DNA from: Mucilaginibacter sp. PAMB04168
GTDB taxonomy: Bacteria; Bacteroidota; Bacteroidia; Sphingobacteriales; Sphingobacteriaceae
Assembly: GCF_039634365.2 (NCBI RefSeq)
Contig: NZ_CP155079.2
Location: 992,001-1,056,000, forward strand
Direction: 5' to 3'
Length of the DNA: 64,000 nt
Made by a program: the position numbers and the translations under genes. Of this stretch, positions 17,222 through 26,736 are shown piece after piece. The notes under the pieces are model-generated. The model saw only the letters and a list, made by a program, of their open reading frames with translations. It did no database searches and had not been told where the DNA came from. The stretch's first letter is position 1, and each line of letters opens with the position of its first letter.

Positions 17222-17620
17222 ATGGAATATTTGTTTGCATATGGCACCTTGCTAAAGCACTTCGAAAATGAAGTATTAAAGCCGCTTGAAGATTTCCTTA
17301 CCTTTACAGGTAAGGGTTTATTAAAAGGCGAACTGTACGATCTGGGCGAATACCCGGCGTTAATAAAAGCAAAGGAGTTAAGCCAAACCGTTGCAGGAGA
17401 GGTTTACAGTATAGATAGTAATGCTAACCATGTTTTGGCAGCATTGGATGAATACGAAGGGGCGGAGTATAGCAGGCAACAGCAATGGGTACGGCTGCAC
17501 AACGGAAAAGAAGTAAGGTGCTGGGTATATGTATATCAGTATACGCCCGGTCCAAATCATATAAAAATAATAGACGGCGATTACCTCGCTTATATAAGAA
17601 ATAAGGTTGATAATGGTTAA
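17222..17620 (+). CDS. Gamma-glutamylcyclotransferase-like (AIG2/GGCT fold) protein
   Basis: A 132-aa protein of the GGCT/AIG2 fold. The N-terminus has the signature LFAYGTLLKHFEN, and the catalytic acidic residue is visible in LDEYEGAEYSRQ. Members cleave gamma-glutamyl amines to 5-oxoproline; the substrate here is unknown. Start choice: a TTG 18 bases upstream is possible, but the ATG at 17222 follows a good ribosome binding site (AAGGAG at about 17209-17214) and leaves the family motif near the N-terminus. Its stop overlaps the nuoG start by eight bases, so it is coupled to complex I genes. Confidence 0.87.
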   Translation: MEYLFAYGTLLKHFENEVLKPLEDFLTFTGKGLLKGELYDLGEYPALIKAKELSQTVAGEVYSIDSNANHVLAALDEYEGAEYSRQQQWVRLHNGKEVRCWVYVYQYTPGPNHIKIIDGDYLAYIRNKVDNG

Positions 17621-18614
17621 AGTAACTATTGACGGAATTAGTGTTGACGTAGAGCCAGGCACGTCCATCCTGAATGCTGCAAGGCAAATAGGAGGGGATA
17701 TTGTGCCGCCCGCTATGTGCTATTACTCTAAACTGGAAGGCAGTGGCGGTAAATGCCGTACCTGCCTGGTTAAGGTAAGTAAAGGATCTGAAAAAGATCC
17801 GCGGCCTATGCCTAAGCTGGTAGCATCATGCCGTACCACAGTAATGGATGGCATGGAGGTACAGAACATAACCTCGCCTGAAGTGATTGAGGCACGTAAA
17901 GGAGTGGTTGAAATGTTATTGATCAATCACCCGCTGGATTGCCCTATTTGCGACCAGGCCGGCGAGTGCCATCTGCAGGACTTGGGATATGAGCATGGTG
18001 CGGCTAAAACCCGCTACGAGTTTGATCGGCGTACGTTTGAACGTATTGATATTGGCGACAAGATACAACTACACATGAACCGTTGTATTTTATGCTATCG
18101 TTGCGTATTTACGGCCGATCAGATCACCAATCAGCGTGTACACGGAGTATTAAACCGTGGCGATCATGCGGAAATCTCTACCTACATTCATAAAGCTGTA
18201 GACAACGATTTTTCGGGCAATGTGATTGATGTGTGCCCGGTTGGTGCTTTAACCGATAAAACCTTCCGCTTTAAAAACCGTGTGTGGTTTACCAAGCCGG
18301 TAGAAGCACACCGCAATTGCGAGCACGAAAATTGTAACGGCAAAGTAACCCTCTGGTATAAAGGCGAAGACGTTTTACGCGTAACGGCCCGTAAAGACCA
18401 GTACGGTGAGGTTGAGGAATTTATTTGCAACACCTGCCGTTTTGATAAAAAGAAAACCAGCGATTGGGTAATTGAAGGCCCGCGCAAGGTGTCTAATCAA
18501 TCGGTTATCAGCGCTAATCATTACGAAACGATGCAGCCGCTGCCAGTGGTTAAAAAGAACCTGGTATTGCAGGAAGCTAACAAAGAACAATTTGAACGGG
18601 AGACAAGACTGTAA
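17613..18614 (+). CDS. nuoG: NADH-quinone oxidoreductase subunit G, short form
   Basis: Iron-sulfur subunit of the peripheral arm, 333 aa. It has the N-terminal [2Fe-2S] ligands (CYYSKLEGSGGKCRTC and later Cys), the His/Cys-ligated cluster in HPLDCPICDQAGECHLQD, and the [4Fe-4S] motif NRCILCYRC with CPVGAL. Near the end, CEHENCNGK and FICNTCRF mark the entry to the molybdopterin-oxidoreductase-like domain, but that domain of about 500 residues is absent. Short NuoG is usual in this bacterial group. The ATG at 17613 is preferred to a TTG two codons earlier. The last base overlaps nuoH. Confidence 0.95.
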   Translation: MVKVTIDGISVDVEPGTSILNAARQIGGDIVPPAMCYYSKLEGSGGKCRTCLVKVSKGSEKDPRPMPKLVASCRTTVMDGMEVQNITSPEVIEARKGVVEMLLINHPLDCPICDQAGECHLQDLGYEHGAAKTRYEFDRRTFERIDIGDKIQLHMNRCILCYRCVFTADQITNQRVHGVLNRGDHAEISTYIHKAVDNDFSGNVIDVCPVGALTDKTFRFKNRVWFTKPVEAHRNCEHENCNGKVTLWYKGEDVLRVTARKDQYGEVEEFICNTCRFDKKKTSDWVIEGPRKVSNQSVISANHYETMQPLPVVKKNLVLQEANKEQFERETRL

Positions 18615-19654
18615 TGGAAACTACTGATCTGATTATAAAGCTGGTACTGGTAGTGGTTATATTTGCTATCAGTTTGGTAGTGGCCATGTATTCTACTTAT
18701 GCCGAGCGTAAAATAGCAGCCTTTTTACAAGACAGGGTAGGCCCTAACCGTGCCGGCCCGTTTGGTATGCTGCAACCTTTGGCCGATGGTGCCAAAATGT
18801 TCATGAAAGAAGAGATCATACCAACTCGGGCCAGTGGCTTTTTGTTTGTGGTTGGTCCGTCACTGGCCATTATGACGGCCTGTATCGGTTCTGCGGTTAT
18901 TCCGTGGGGGCCGCAAATGGTTATTGCCGGTCGCACTATCGATTTGCAGGTTACCGATATTAACGTGGGTATCCTGTACATTTTCGGTGTTGTATCCTTA
19001 GGTGTGTACGGTATCATGATTGGTGGCTGGGCATCTAACAATAAATATTCATTACTTGGCGCTATCCGTGCCGCATCACAAAACATCAGCTACGAAATTT
19101 CGATGGGCCTTTCCATAATTGCCCTGCTGATGCTGACCGGTACACTAAGCTTAAAAGAAATAGCCGAACAGCAACATGGCTGGCACTGGAATGTGCTTTA
19201 CCAACCGCTTGGCTTTTTAATATTTATGGTGTGTGCCTTTGCCGAAACCAACCGCAGTCCGTTTGATTTGCCTGAGTGCGAAACCGAGCTGGTGGGGGGG
19301 TACCATACCGAGTATTCATCCATGAAATTGGGCTTTTACCTGTTTGCCGAGTATATCAACATGTTTGTATCCTCAGCTGTAATGGCTACGCTTTATTTTG
19401 GCGGCTACAACTATCCGGGTATGGATTACATGGCTAATTTGTTAGGACCAACCTGGGCGCCAATTTTAGGTGTAGTGGTACTATTTGCCAAAATATTTGC
19501 CTTTATCTTCTTTTTCATGTGGGTGCGCTGGACCATCCCGCGTTTCCGTTATGACCAGTTAATGCACCTGGGCTGGAAAAAACTGATACCGTTGGCTATT
19601 GCCAACATCGTATTAACCGGTGTTATATCTATATTAATTCAAAAGTTTGCTTAA
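18614..19654 (+). CDS. nuoH: NADH-quinone oxidoreductase subunit H
   Basis: Membrane subunit at the junction with the peripheral arm; lines the quinone channel. The 346-aa protein has about eight hydrophobic helices, the first loop with AERKIAAFLQDRVGPNRAG and GMLQPLADGAKMF, and the conserved loop AFAETNRSPFDLPECETELV. A run of G residues near 19292 was checked for a frameshift, but the frame reads on normally (VGGYHTEYSSMK). The gene starts within the nuoG stop codon. Confidence 0.97.
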   Translation: METTDLIIKLVLVVVIFAISLVVAMYSTYAERKIAAFLQDRVGPNRAGPFGMLQPLADGAKMFMKEEIIPTRASGFLFVVGPSLAIMTACIGSAVIPWGPQMVIAGRTIDLQVTDINVGILYIFGVVSLGVYGIMIGGWASNNKYSLLGAIRAASQNISYEISMGLSIIALLMLTGTLSLKEIAEQQHGWHWNVLYQPLGFLIFMVCAFAETNRSPFDLPECETELVGGYHTEYSSMKLGFYLFAEYINMFVSSAVMATLYFGGYNYPGMDYMANLLGPTWAPILGVVVLFAKIFAFIFFFMWVRWTIPRFRYDQLMHLGWKKLIPLAIANIVLTGVISILIQKFA

Positions 19655-19663
19655 CCCTTATAA

Positions 19664-20161
19664 ATGGAACCATTAAGTAATAAGCGAAAAGTACTGGAGG
19701 TAAAACCCCTCAATTTTTGGGAAAGGGCTTACCTGCCCGCTATAGCCCAGGGGCTTAGCATCACCATGAAACACTTTTTCAAGAAAGATGTAACCATTCG
19801 TTACCCCGAACAAAAGCGGGAATTTTCTGAAAACTTTCGTGGCCTGCACTCTTTAAAGCGCGACGAGGACGGTAAGGAACGCTGTACAGCCTGTGGTTTA
19901 TGCGCCCTGTCATGCCCGGCCGAAGCCATTACCATGACCGCCGGTGAACGCCAAAAAGGTGAGGAACACTTGTACCGCGAGGAGAAATATGCAGCTGTAT
20001 ATGAAATTAATATGCTGCGTTGTATTTTTTGCGGCCTGTGCGAAGAAGCTTGCCCTAAAGAGGCTATTTACCTCGATGGCGATATTGTACCAACTGATTT
20101 TTTAAGAAAAGACTTTATATACGGTAAAGACAAATTAGTTGAGCCACCTTTAAACCAATAA
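19664..20161 (+). CDS. nuoI: NADH-quinone oxidoreductase subunit I
   Basis: Ferredoxin-like subunit with two [4Fe-4S] clusters (N6a and N6b). The 165-aa protein contains the two motifs CTACGLCALSCPAEAI and CIFCGLCEEACPKEAI, with all eight cysteines in place, after an amphipathic N-terminal part that contacts the membrane arm. Length is normal. The spacer to nuoJ holds an inverted repeat. Confidence 0.97.
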   Translation: MEPLSNKRKVLEVKPLNFWERAYLPAIAQGLSITMKHFFKKDVTIRYPEQKREFSENFRGLHSLKRDEDGKERCTACGLCALSCPAEAITMTAGERQKGEEHLYREEKYAAVYEINMLRCIFCGLCEEACPKEAIYLDGDIVPTDFLRKDFIYGKDKLVEPPLNQ

Positions 20162-20170
20162 AAAAGAATG

Positions 20171-20209
20171 ATACCTTTGCGGGCTACCAACCAGTACCGG
20201 CAAAGGTAT
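20171..20209. repeat. Inverted repeat between nuoI and nuoJ, containing -7-like motifs
   Basis: Perfect 10-bp arms (20171-20180 and 20200-20209) with a 19-base loop. Each arm contains TACCTTTG or its complement, so a -7 consensus is present on both strands. It may be an internal promoter, an RNA hairpin between the two halves of the operon, or both. Confidence 0.5.
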
Positions 20210-20226
20210 TTCTGTTTACAAGCCAT

Positions 20227-20733
20227 ATGAGTATATTTTACTTTATCGCATTTTTATCCATACTGTTTTCACTGCTGGTTATTTTTGCAAAAAACCCGGT
20301 GCACAGTGTGCTGTACCTCATTATTACCTTTTTTACATTTACCATTCATTACATCATTCTTAACGCGCAGTTTTTGGCTATCGTAAACTTTATTGTTTAT
20401 ATGGGCGCCATCCTGGTGTTATTCCTGTTTGTAATGATGATGCTTAACCTTAACAAGGATACCGAGCCAACCAAAAGTATTTACGTAAAGCTTGCCGGCG
20501 TAATAGGTGGTGGCGCTTTACTGGTTACTTTGGTTGCTGCTATAAAGGTGCTCGCCAAATCGCAGCCGGTGGTATTGCAAAATGTAAACCTGGGCTCGGT
20601 ACAAAACCTGGGCAAGGTGCTGTTCAACGAATTTCTGTTGCCATTTGAGGTATCGTCTATCCTGCTGTTATCGGCTATGGTGGGCGCTGTTTTGCTGGCC
20701 ACTAAAGACACTAAACCTAAAGCTATCGTTTAA
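20227..20733 (+). CDS. nuoJ: NADH-quinone oxidoreductase subunit J
   Basis: Small membrane subunit of complex I, 168 aa with five transmembrane helices. The conserved FAKNPVHSVLYLIITF helix and the VNFIVYMGAILVLFLFVMMM segment (the pi-bulge helix) are present. The gene ends one base into nuoK. Confidence 0.95.
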   Translation: MSIFYFIAFLSILFSLLVIFAKNPVHSVLYLIITFFTFTIHYIILNAQFLAIVNFIVYMGAILVLFLFVMMMLNLNKDTEPTKSIYVKLAGVIGGGALLVTLVAAIKVLAKSQPVVLQNVNLGSVQNLGKVLFNEFLLPFEVSSILLLSAMVGAVLLATKDTKPKAIV

Positions 20734-21062
20734 TGGAAAGTTTTCTCCAGGCTGTGAAGGTCGTTCCGCTTAATCATTATATTTTGTTAAGCGCTATAAT
20801 ATTTTCAATTGGTGTGGTAGGCGTTTTAATACGCCGTAACGCTATTGTGGTATTTATGTCGGTTGAGCTGATGCTGAATGCCGTTAACCTGTTGCTTACT
20901 GTATTTTCGGTTTACAGCAATGATCCTAACGGGCAGGTATTCGTGTTTTTCATTATGGCGCTGGCCGCTGCCGAAATTGCTATTGGTTTGGCCATCATCG
21001 TTATGATACACCGCAACACCAACTCTATCGACGTAGATATATTGAACAGGTTGAAATGGTAA
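20733..21062 (+). CDS. nuoK: NADH-quinone oxidoreductase subunit K
   Basis: Membrane subunit of 109 aa with three helices and two proton-path glutamates, seen in FMSVELMLNAVNLL and in LAAAEIAIGLAIIV. The start overlaps the last base of nuoJ. About 100 bases without obvious signals separate it from nuoL. Confidence 0.96.
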   Translation: MESFLQAVKVVPLNHYILLSAIIFSIGVVGVLIRRNAIVVFMSVELMLNAVNLLLTVFSVYSNDPNGQVFVFFIMALAAAEIAIGLAIIVMIHRNTNSIDVDILNRLKW

Positions 21063-21160
21063 TGCCCGGTAGCCGGTACTGAGATGCCGGTTGCAACATT
21101 AAGAAGACCAATAATTCATCAGAACACAGGATACTGGCCATTGGCCACAGAGATAAAAAT

Positions 21161-23065
21161 ATGGATAAATACATCTGGCTTATTCCGCTGCTGCCGCTGG
21201 CAGGCTTCGTAATTAACGGATTAGGCCGCAATACCTTATCAAAAAGCATTATTGGCGGTTTAGCCAGTTTAATGGTGCTATTATCATTTGCTTTAAGCGT
21301 TGGCGCATTTTTACAAATCAAGTCAACCGGCGTACCAATCAACGTTACCCTGTTCGACTGGATTAAAGTAGGTAACCTGCATGTGCCGTTTTCATTCCTG
21401 ATCGATCAGTTGAGCTCCATCATGCTGCTCATCATTACTGGTATCGGTTTTCTGATTCATTTATATTCTATAGGTTATATGAGTCATGATGCAGGGTTCG
21501 GTAAATTCTTTGCTTACCTTAACCTATTCGTGTTTTTCATGCTCCTGCTCGTAATGGGTTCCAATTACATTATTATGTTTATAGGTTGGGAAGGCGTGGG
21601 GCTTTGCTCTTACCTGCTCATTGGTTTTTGGTACAGCAATCCAAGCTATGCCGATGCCGCCAAAAAGGCATTTGTAATGAACCGCATTGGCGATCTGGGT
21701 TTCCTGATTGCTGTGTTCATCATCCTGAATACCTTTGGCAGCATTACTTATGCCGACGTATTCAGCAAAGCGGCTACTATGCGAAGCGGCGATACCACCC
21801 TGGTTTTAATTACCCTGTTACTGTTTGTAGGCGCTACCGGTAAATCGGCACAAATACCCCTTTTTACCTGGCTGCCCGATGCAATGGCCGGCCCTACCCC
21901 GGTATCGGCATTAATACACGCAGCTACCATGGTTACCGCCGGTATATACATGATTGCCCGCTCTAATATCCTGTTCACTTTAGCGCTTGCTACGCAAACC
22001 GTTATTGCGATAATAGGTGTTGCCACTATATTACTGGCTGCTTTAATAGCGCTCACTCAAAACGATATTAAAAAGGTACTGGCTTACTCAACTGTATCGC
22101 AGCTGGGCTATATGTTTTTAGGGCTCGGTGTTGGCGCTTATACAGGTGCTTTTTTCCACGTTTTAACGCATGCCTTTTTTAAGGCCCTATTGTTTTTGGG
22201 TGCCGGTTCGGTTATCCACGCGGTAAGTGGCGAGCAGGATATGCGCAACATGGGCGGATTAAAAGGCAAGCTTACCATTACTTTTACCACCATGCTTATT
22301 GGAACGCTGGCTATATCTGGCATTCCACCGTTTGCAGGGTTCTTCTCAAAGGACGAAATTTTGGCTGAGGCTTATATGCACAGTCCGCTATTATATATAC
22401 TGGGTGTTTTAGGCGCTATGCTCACCTCCTTCTACATGTTCCGTTTAATGTTCCTTACATTTTGGGGAAGTTTCCGCGGTACGCACGAGCAGGAGCATCA
22501 TTTACATGAATCTCCACCCAGTATGACAATTCCACTGATTGTGCTGGCCATACTTTCAACAGTAGGTGGATTTATGGGTGTACCACATGCTTTGGGCGGC
22601 CATCACTGGTTAGATCACTGGCTGGAGCCTGTGCTGAGCGCATCGGCTACGCACACCGGCAAGCTTTTTATCGCACCTAATACAGAGTATATGTTAATGG
22701 CCATATCGGTAGGAGTTGCTGTATTAGCGCTTATTTACGCTTTCGTTAAATACGTTAAACAAGCCGATATTCCGGTTCCGGATAGCCAAGAGCGCCCTGC
22801 ATTGGTGAAATTATCTTATAACAAGTTTTATATTGATGAGCTGTATGATGCTATCATCCGTAAGCCACTTGATGCATTATCAGTATTCTTTTATAAGGTA
22901 GTTGATAAATTGGGTATAGATGGTATTGTTAACGGTTTAGGGCAAGGGCCAATTGAGGCCGGCCGTGGCTTGCGCTTATTGCAAACCGGTAATGTTGGGT
23001 TCTATCTATTTATGATGGTAATAGGCATTATTGCCGTACTGATATACAGTTTAATAAAAATTTAA
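21161..23065 (+). CDS. nuoL: NADH-quinone oxidoreductase subunit L
   Basis: Antiporter-like subunit at the far end of the membrane arm, 634 aa with about 16 helices including the long lateral helix near the C-terminus. Proton-path motifs are present: FIGWEGVGLCSYLLIGFW with the helix-5 glutamate, the FTWLPDAMAGPTPVSALIHA stretch, and the histidine-rich HVLTHAFFKALLFLGAGSVIHA region (in parts). The segment DIPVPDSQERPALVKLSYNKF near residue 550 is the loop before the lateral helix. Confidence 0.97.
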   Translation: MDKYIWLIPLLPLAGFVINGLGRNTLSKSIIGGLASLMVLLSFALSVGAFLQIKSTGVPINVTLFDWIKVGNLHVPFSFLIDQLSSIMLLIITGIGFLIHLYSIGYMSHDAGFGKFFAYLNLFVFFMLLLVMGSNYIIMFIGWEGVGLCSYLLIGFWYSNPSYADAAKKAFVMNRIGDLGFLIAVFIILNTFGSITYADVFSKAATMRSGDTTLVLITLLLFVGATGKSAQIPLFTWLPDAMAGPTPVSALIHAATMVTAGIYMIARSNILFTLALATQTVIAIIGVATILLAALIALTQNDIKKVLAYSTVSQLGYMFLGLGVGAYTGAFFHVLTHAFFKALLFLGAGSVIHAVSGEQDMRNMGGLKGKLTITFTTMLIGTLAISGIPPFAGFFSKDEILAEAYMHSPLLYILGVLGAMLTSFYMFRLMFLTFWGSFRGTHEQEHHLHESPPSMTIPLIVLAILSTVGGFMGVPHALGGHHWLDHWLEPVLSASATHTGKLFIAPNTEYMLMAISVGVAVLALIYAFVKYVKQADIPVPDSQERPALVKLSYNKFYIDELYDAIIRKPLDALSVFFYKVVDKLGIDGIVNGLGQGPIEAGRGLRLLQTGNVGFYLFMMVIGIIAVLIYSLIKI

Positions 23066-23087
23066 GTTAGCGTTTACTGCACATACA

Positions 23088-24569
23088 ATGACGGTTAGTT
23101 TTTTACTCCTTTTACCCTTACTGGCAGCCCTGGCGCTTTTGTTTATAAAAGGCAATGCTGCCAAAAATGCTGCCTTGTTTTTTTCAGTGGCCGAACTGGC
23201 TTTGGGTGCCTATTTCGTAACGCAGTATACGCCCGATGCCAGCCTACAATTTGTTACCGATTTTGCGTGGATACCTAAACTGGGCATATACTTTACCGCG
23301 GGTATTGATGGTATCAATATTATTCCGGTTATATTAACGGTGTTGCTGGTTCCCTTCATTATTACAAGCACCTTTAAGCACGATTATAAAAACGCCTCTG
23401 CATTCTACGCCTTAATTATGTTTATGCAGTTTGGCTTGCTCATGGTGTTTACCGCGCTTGATGGCTTTATGTTTTACATAGGGTGGGAGGTTGCTTTAAT
23501 ACCTATTTACTTTATATGCGGTATGTGGGGCGGCGAAAACCGCATTAAGGTTACACTTAAATTCTTCATTTATACTTTTGCCGGTTCATTGTTTATGTTG
23601 CTGGCCATTATTTATCTGTACCTGCAAACGCCTGACCGCACTTTTGATATTTTTAAGTTTTACGAGCTTAAACTGAATGCCGAGCAGCAGTCGTGGATAT
23701 TCGGCGCGTTTTTACTGGCCTTCGCTATTAAGATGCCTATTTTTCCGCTGCATACCTGGCAGCCCGATACCTATACCGAGGCACCATCGGCGGGCAGTAT
23801 GCTTTTATCTGGTATTATGTTAAAGATGGGCGTATACGGCGCCATTCGCTGGATGATTCCTATTGCGCCGGTTGGCTTTTACGAGTGGCAGAACAACCCA
23901 CTTTGGTTAGCTATTGCCGGTATTGTATATGCTTCCATCATTGCTTTCAGACAGCGCGATGGTAAGCGTTTAATTGCTTACTCTTCTATTGCGCACGTAG
24001 GGTTGATAGCTGCCGGATTATTGGCCTGGAACATACAAGGCTTGCAAGGTGCCATGATACAAATGCTGAACCACGGTATTGAGGTTGTAGGTTTGTTCTT
24101 CATTTGGGACATCATTAGCCGCCAGTTAAAAACCCGCGATGTTACCGAGCTGGGTGGTTTATCAAAAGTGGCCCCTAAGTTTGCTATAGCTTTCTTAATT
24201 ATTGTGCTGGCATCTGTAGCGCTGCCTTTAACCAATGGTTTTATTGGCGAGTTCCTGTTATTGAACGGTGTTTACCGCTATAACATGTGGATGGGCATAG
24301 TAGCCGGCTTAACCATTATACTGGGTGCCGTTTATATGCTAAGGATGTACAAAAACGTAATGCAGGGCGAAACCAATGCATTAACCGCCACCTTTACCGA
24401 TATTACGCTAAGCGAGAAAATTGTGCTGGGCATTATTTGCGCTTTAATTATTGCCATTGGTGTATATCCGCAACCGGTGTTGCATCTGTCTGAAGCGGCA
24501 GTTACCAACCTGATGAATACCGTTAACGGTAAGATAAGCGAAGCTCTTTTACACAAATTAGGAAAATAA
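23088..24569 (+). CDS. nuoM: NADH-quinone oxidoreductase subunit M
   Basis: Antiporter-like membrane subunit, 493 aa and about 14 helices. The helix-5 glutamate is in YIGWEVALIPIYF, followed by the HTWQPDTYTEAPSAGSMLL proton-channel region and the KRLIAYSSIAHVGL segment. Length agrees with the family. It is 22 bases from nuoL and 61 from nuoN. Confidence 0.97.
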   Translation: MTVSFLLLLPLLAALALLFIKGNAAKNAALFFSVAELALGAYFVTQYTPDASLQFVTDFAWIPKLGIYFTAGIDGINIIPVILTVLLVPFIITSTFKHDYKNASAFYALIMFMQFGLLMVFTALDGFMFYIGWEVALIPIYFICGMWGGENRIKVTLKFFIYTFAGSLFMLLAIIYLYLQTPDRTFDIFKFYELKLNAEQQSWIFGAFLLAFAIKMPIFPLHTWQPDTYTEAPSAGSMLLSGIMLKMGVYGAIRWMIPIAPVGFYEWQNNPLWLAIAGIVYASIIAFRQRDGKRLIAYSSIAHVGLIAAGLLAWNIQGLQGAMIQMLNHGIEVVGLFFIWDIISRQLKTRDVTELGGLSKVAPKFAIAFLIIVLASVALPLTNGFIGEFLLLNGVYRYNMWMGIVAGLTIILGAVYMLRMYKNVMQGETNALTATFTDITLSEKIVLGIICALIIAIGVYPQPVLHLSEAAVTNLMNTVNGKISEALLHKLGK

Positions 24570-24630
24570 ACTTCAAAGGTCTTAACAGGCTTTTTGAAAC
24601 GAATTTTTTAGATATAAGAAACTTGAAATA

Positions 24631-26010
24631 ATGACTACGTTAATCATCATAGCTGTATTACCCATAGTGCTGTTGTACTTAGGCTTGTATAAAGCCAATA
24701 AGTTGCTGCTGCCGGTTACTATAGTGGGTTTACTGCTGGCGCTGGCATCGGCTGTAATGCAGTGGAACAACGGTGCGGTGCCTATTTATCATGATATGAT
24801 GCTGTTTGATAACTTTTCGGTAGCATTTTCGGCAACGGCAATTGTATCAACACTGCTAATATTGATGTTATCAAAAGGCTATTTTGAAAAAATAAGCGAG
24901 CATGTAGCCGAATACTTTGCCATTATGCTGTTTTCGCTGGCGGGTATTATCGTTATGGTATCATACTATAACTTAAGCATGCTGTTTATTGGTATCGAAA
25001 TTATGTCAGTAAGCTTGTACATCCTGGCCGGTATCGATAAAAAGAGCTTTGCCTCAAACGAAGCGTCATTGAAATACTTTTTGATGGGTGCCTTTTCAAC
25101 CGGCTTTTTACTGTTCGGCATAGCGTTAATTTATGGTGCTACAGGTTCGTTCAACCTGGAGGCCATTCGCGACTGGGCCTTAGCGCATCCCCGTGGTGTC
25201 AACCCGTTATTTCATACCGGTATTATCTTAATGATTATTGGCCTATGCTTTAAAGTAGGTGCGGCACCTTTCCACTTCTGGACGCCCGATGTTTACGAAG
25301 GATCGCCAACGCTTATCACCGCTTTCATGTCGACAGTTGTAAAAACTGCCGGCTTCGCCGCATTCCTACGCTTGTTTGCCGCCAGCTTTGCACCGCTGGC
25401 CGATTTCTGGATGCCAACTTTGCTCGCTATAACCATTTTAACGTTATTTATTGGCAACCTTACAGCGCTGTACCAGCACAGCTTTAAACGTATGCTTGCC
25501 TTTTCGAGTATCTCACATGCAGGTTACCTGTTGTTTGCCATAGTGGCCTTAAGTGCAGGCTCGGGCAACGCTATATTTATGTATGCCACAGCCTACTCCA
25601 TTGCTTCCATTATTGCGTTTGGTGTGTTGTTGCTGGTGCAACAGCAATTAGGTAGTGATAGCTTTGAGTGCTTTAATGGCCTGGGTAAACGCAATCCTTT
25701 CCTGGCTGCTGTACTTACTATTGCTATGCTGTCATTGGCGGGTATTCCGCTTACTGCTGGTTTTATTGGGAAGTTCTTAATGTTTTATGGTGCTATGGCG
25801 CGTTACCAGGTATGGCTGGTTATTATTGCGGTCATCAATGCCATTATTAGTATTTACTACTATTTCAGGGTAATTATTGCCATGTACTTTCGTACAGCCG
25901 AACACGATGAACTGGTTGTTCCGGGCTATTATCAAATAGTTTTGGGCTTTTCGGCCGTGGTTACATTGATTATTGGTATATACCCTGCACTTATATCAAA
26001 CTTGATATAG
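24631..26010 (+). CDS. nuoN: NADH-quinone oxidoreductase subunit N
   Basis: Third antiporter-like membrane subunit, 459 aa and about 14 helices. The conserved glutamate is in FIGIEIMSVSLYILAG, the lysine of the channel in LKYFLMGAFSTGFLLFG, and the FHFWTPDVYEGSPTLITAF stretch marks the half-channel. Last gene of the nuo operon; no strong terminator follows, and a short AT-rich hairpin precedes dedA. Confidence 0.97.
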   Translation: MTTLIIIAVLPIVLLYLGLYKANKLLLPVTIVGLLLALASAVMQWNNGAVPIYHDMMLFDNFSVAFSATAIVSTLLILMLSKGYFEKISEHVAEYFAIMLFSLAGIIVMVSYYNLSMLFIGIEIMSVSLYILAGIDKKSFASNEASLKYFLMGAFSTGFLLFGIALIYGATGSFNLEAIRDWALAHPRGVNPLFHTGIILMIIGLCFKVGAAPFHFWTPDVYEGSPTLITAFMSTVVKTAGFAAFLRLFAASFAPLADFWMPTLLAITILTLFIGNLTALYQHSFKRMLAFSSISHAGYLLFAIVALSAGSGNAIFMYATAYSIASIIAFGVLLLVQQQLGSDSFECFNGLGKRNPFLAAVLTIAMLSLAGIPLTAGFIGKFLMFYGAMARYQVWLVIIAVINAIISIYYYFRVIIAMYFRTAEHDELVVPGYYQIVLGFSAVVTLIIGIYPALISNLI

Positions 26011-26038
26011 TTTGTATCTCGCATTACAAATTGCTGTA

Positions 26039-26060
26039 ATATTTGTAGTTTTACAAATAT
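26039..26060 (+). repeat. Short inverted repeat between nuoN and the DedA gene
   Basis: Perfect 9-bp AT-rich arms (26039-26047 and 26052-26060) with a 4-base loop, ending five bases before the DedA start codon. Too weak and without a T-run for a terminator; it could affect translation of the downstream gene. Confidence 0.4.
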
Positions 26061-26065
26061 CGTGA

Positions 26066-26710
26066 ATGGAAAACTTCTGGGAACATCTGCAGAATTTAAC
26101 GGATGCACAATCCATCATCAGTAAAGGAGGCTTTTACTTATTGCTGGTGGTAGTGTATGCTGAGACCGGGTTGTTCTTCGGATTCTTCCTTCCGGGCGAC
26201 TACCTGCTGTTTATGGCTGGCCTGCTTTGTGCAACCGGCTTGCTTGATGTTAATATCTATACGCTGGTATTATCGCTAATGGCAGCTGGCGTATTGGGCA
26301 ATTACACTGGTTACTGGTTTGGCTACCGCACCGGTCCGCTGATGGAGAATCGTAAGGAATCCTTATTCTTCAAAAAGCGCTATATTGTAATGGCCGAGGA
26401 GTTCTACCAGAAATACGGCGGCATGGCCCTCGTTTTAGGCAGATTCTTCCCTATAATCAGAACTTTTGCGCCTATCTTTGCCGGTGTTGTAAAGGTTGAT
26501 TTTAAGAAGTTTAGTTTATATAACTTTGTGGGCAGTATTGCCTGGGTTGCAACACTAACATTATCAGGCTTTTTTTTAGGTCGGAAATATCCCGGACTAA
26601 AAGATTATTTGCAGTATATTGTAATTGCATTAATTGTAGTTACCAGTGTGCCGCTTATTATTGCTTTCCTTAAAAGAGGTAAAGCAACAAACAAAATTGA
26701 CGAACAATAA
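26066..26710 (+). CDS. DedA-family membrane protein
   Basis: A 214-aa inner-membrane protein of the DedA/VTT family, several of which move lipid carriers such as undecaprenyl phosphate or phospholipids across the membrane. The two family motifs are present: [20 protein letters not shown] in the first re-entrant helix and [16 protein letters not shown] in the second. The C-terminal tail is basic. It follows the nuo operon by 55 bases and precedes the pyrophosphatase gene by 26; cotranscription is likely but not shown. Confidence 0.93.
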   Translation: MENFWEHLQNLTDAQSIISKGGFYLLLVVVYAETGLFFGFFLPGDYLLFMAGLLCATGLLDVNIYTLVLSLMAAGVLGNYTGYWFGYRTGPLMENRKESLFFKKRYIVMAEEFYQKYGGMALVLGRFFPIIRTFAPIFAGVVKVDFKKFSLYNFVGSIAWVATLTLSGFFLGRKYPGLKDYLQYIVIALIVVTSVPLIIAFLKRGKATNKIDEQ

Positions 26711-26736
26711 TTTTATACATATTCTTACAATTTTAC

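Noticed and set aside
19290..19305. Run of G residues in nuoH, possible frameshift
   Set aside because: The frame continues normally through the conserved loop and to the expected C-terminus.
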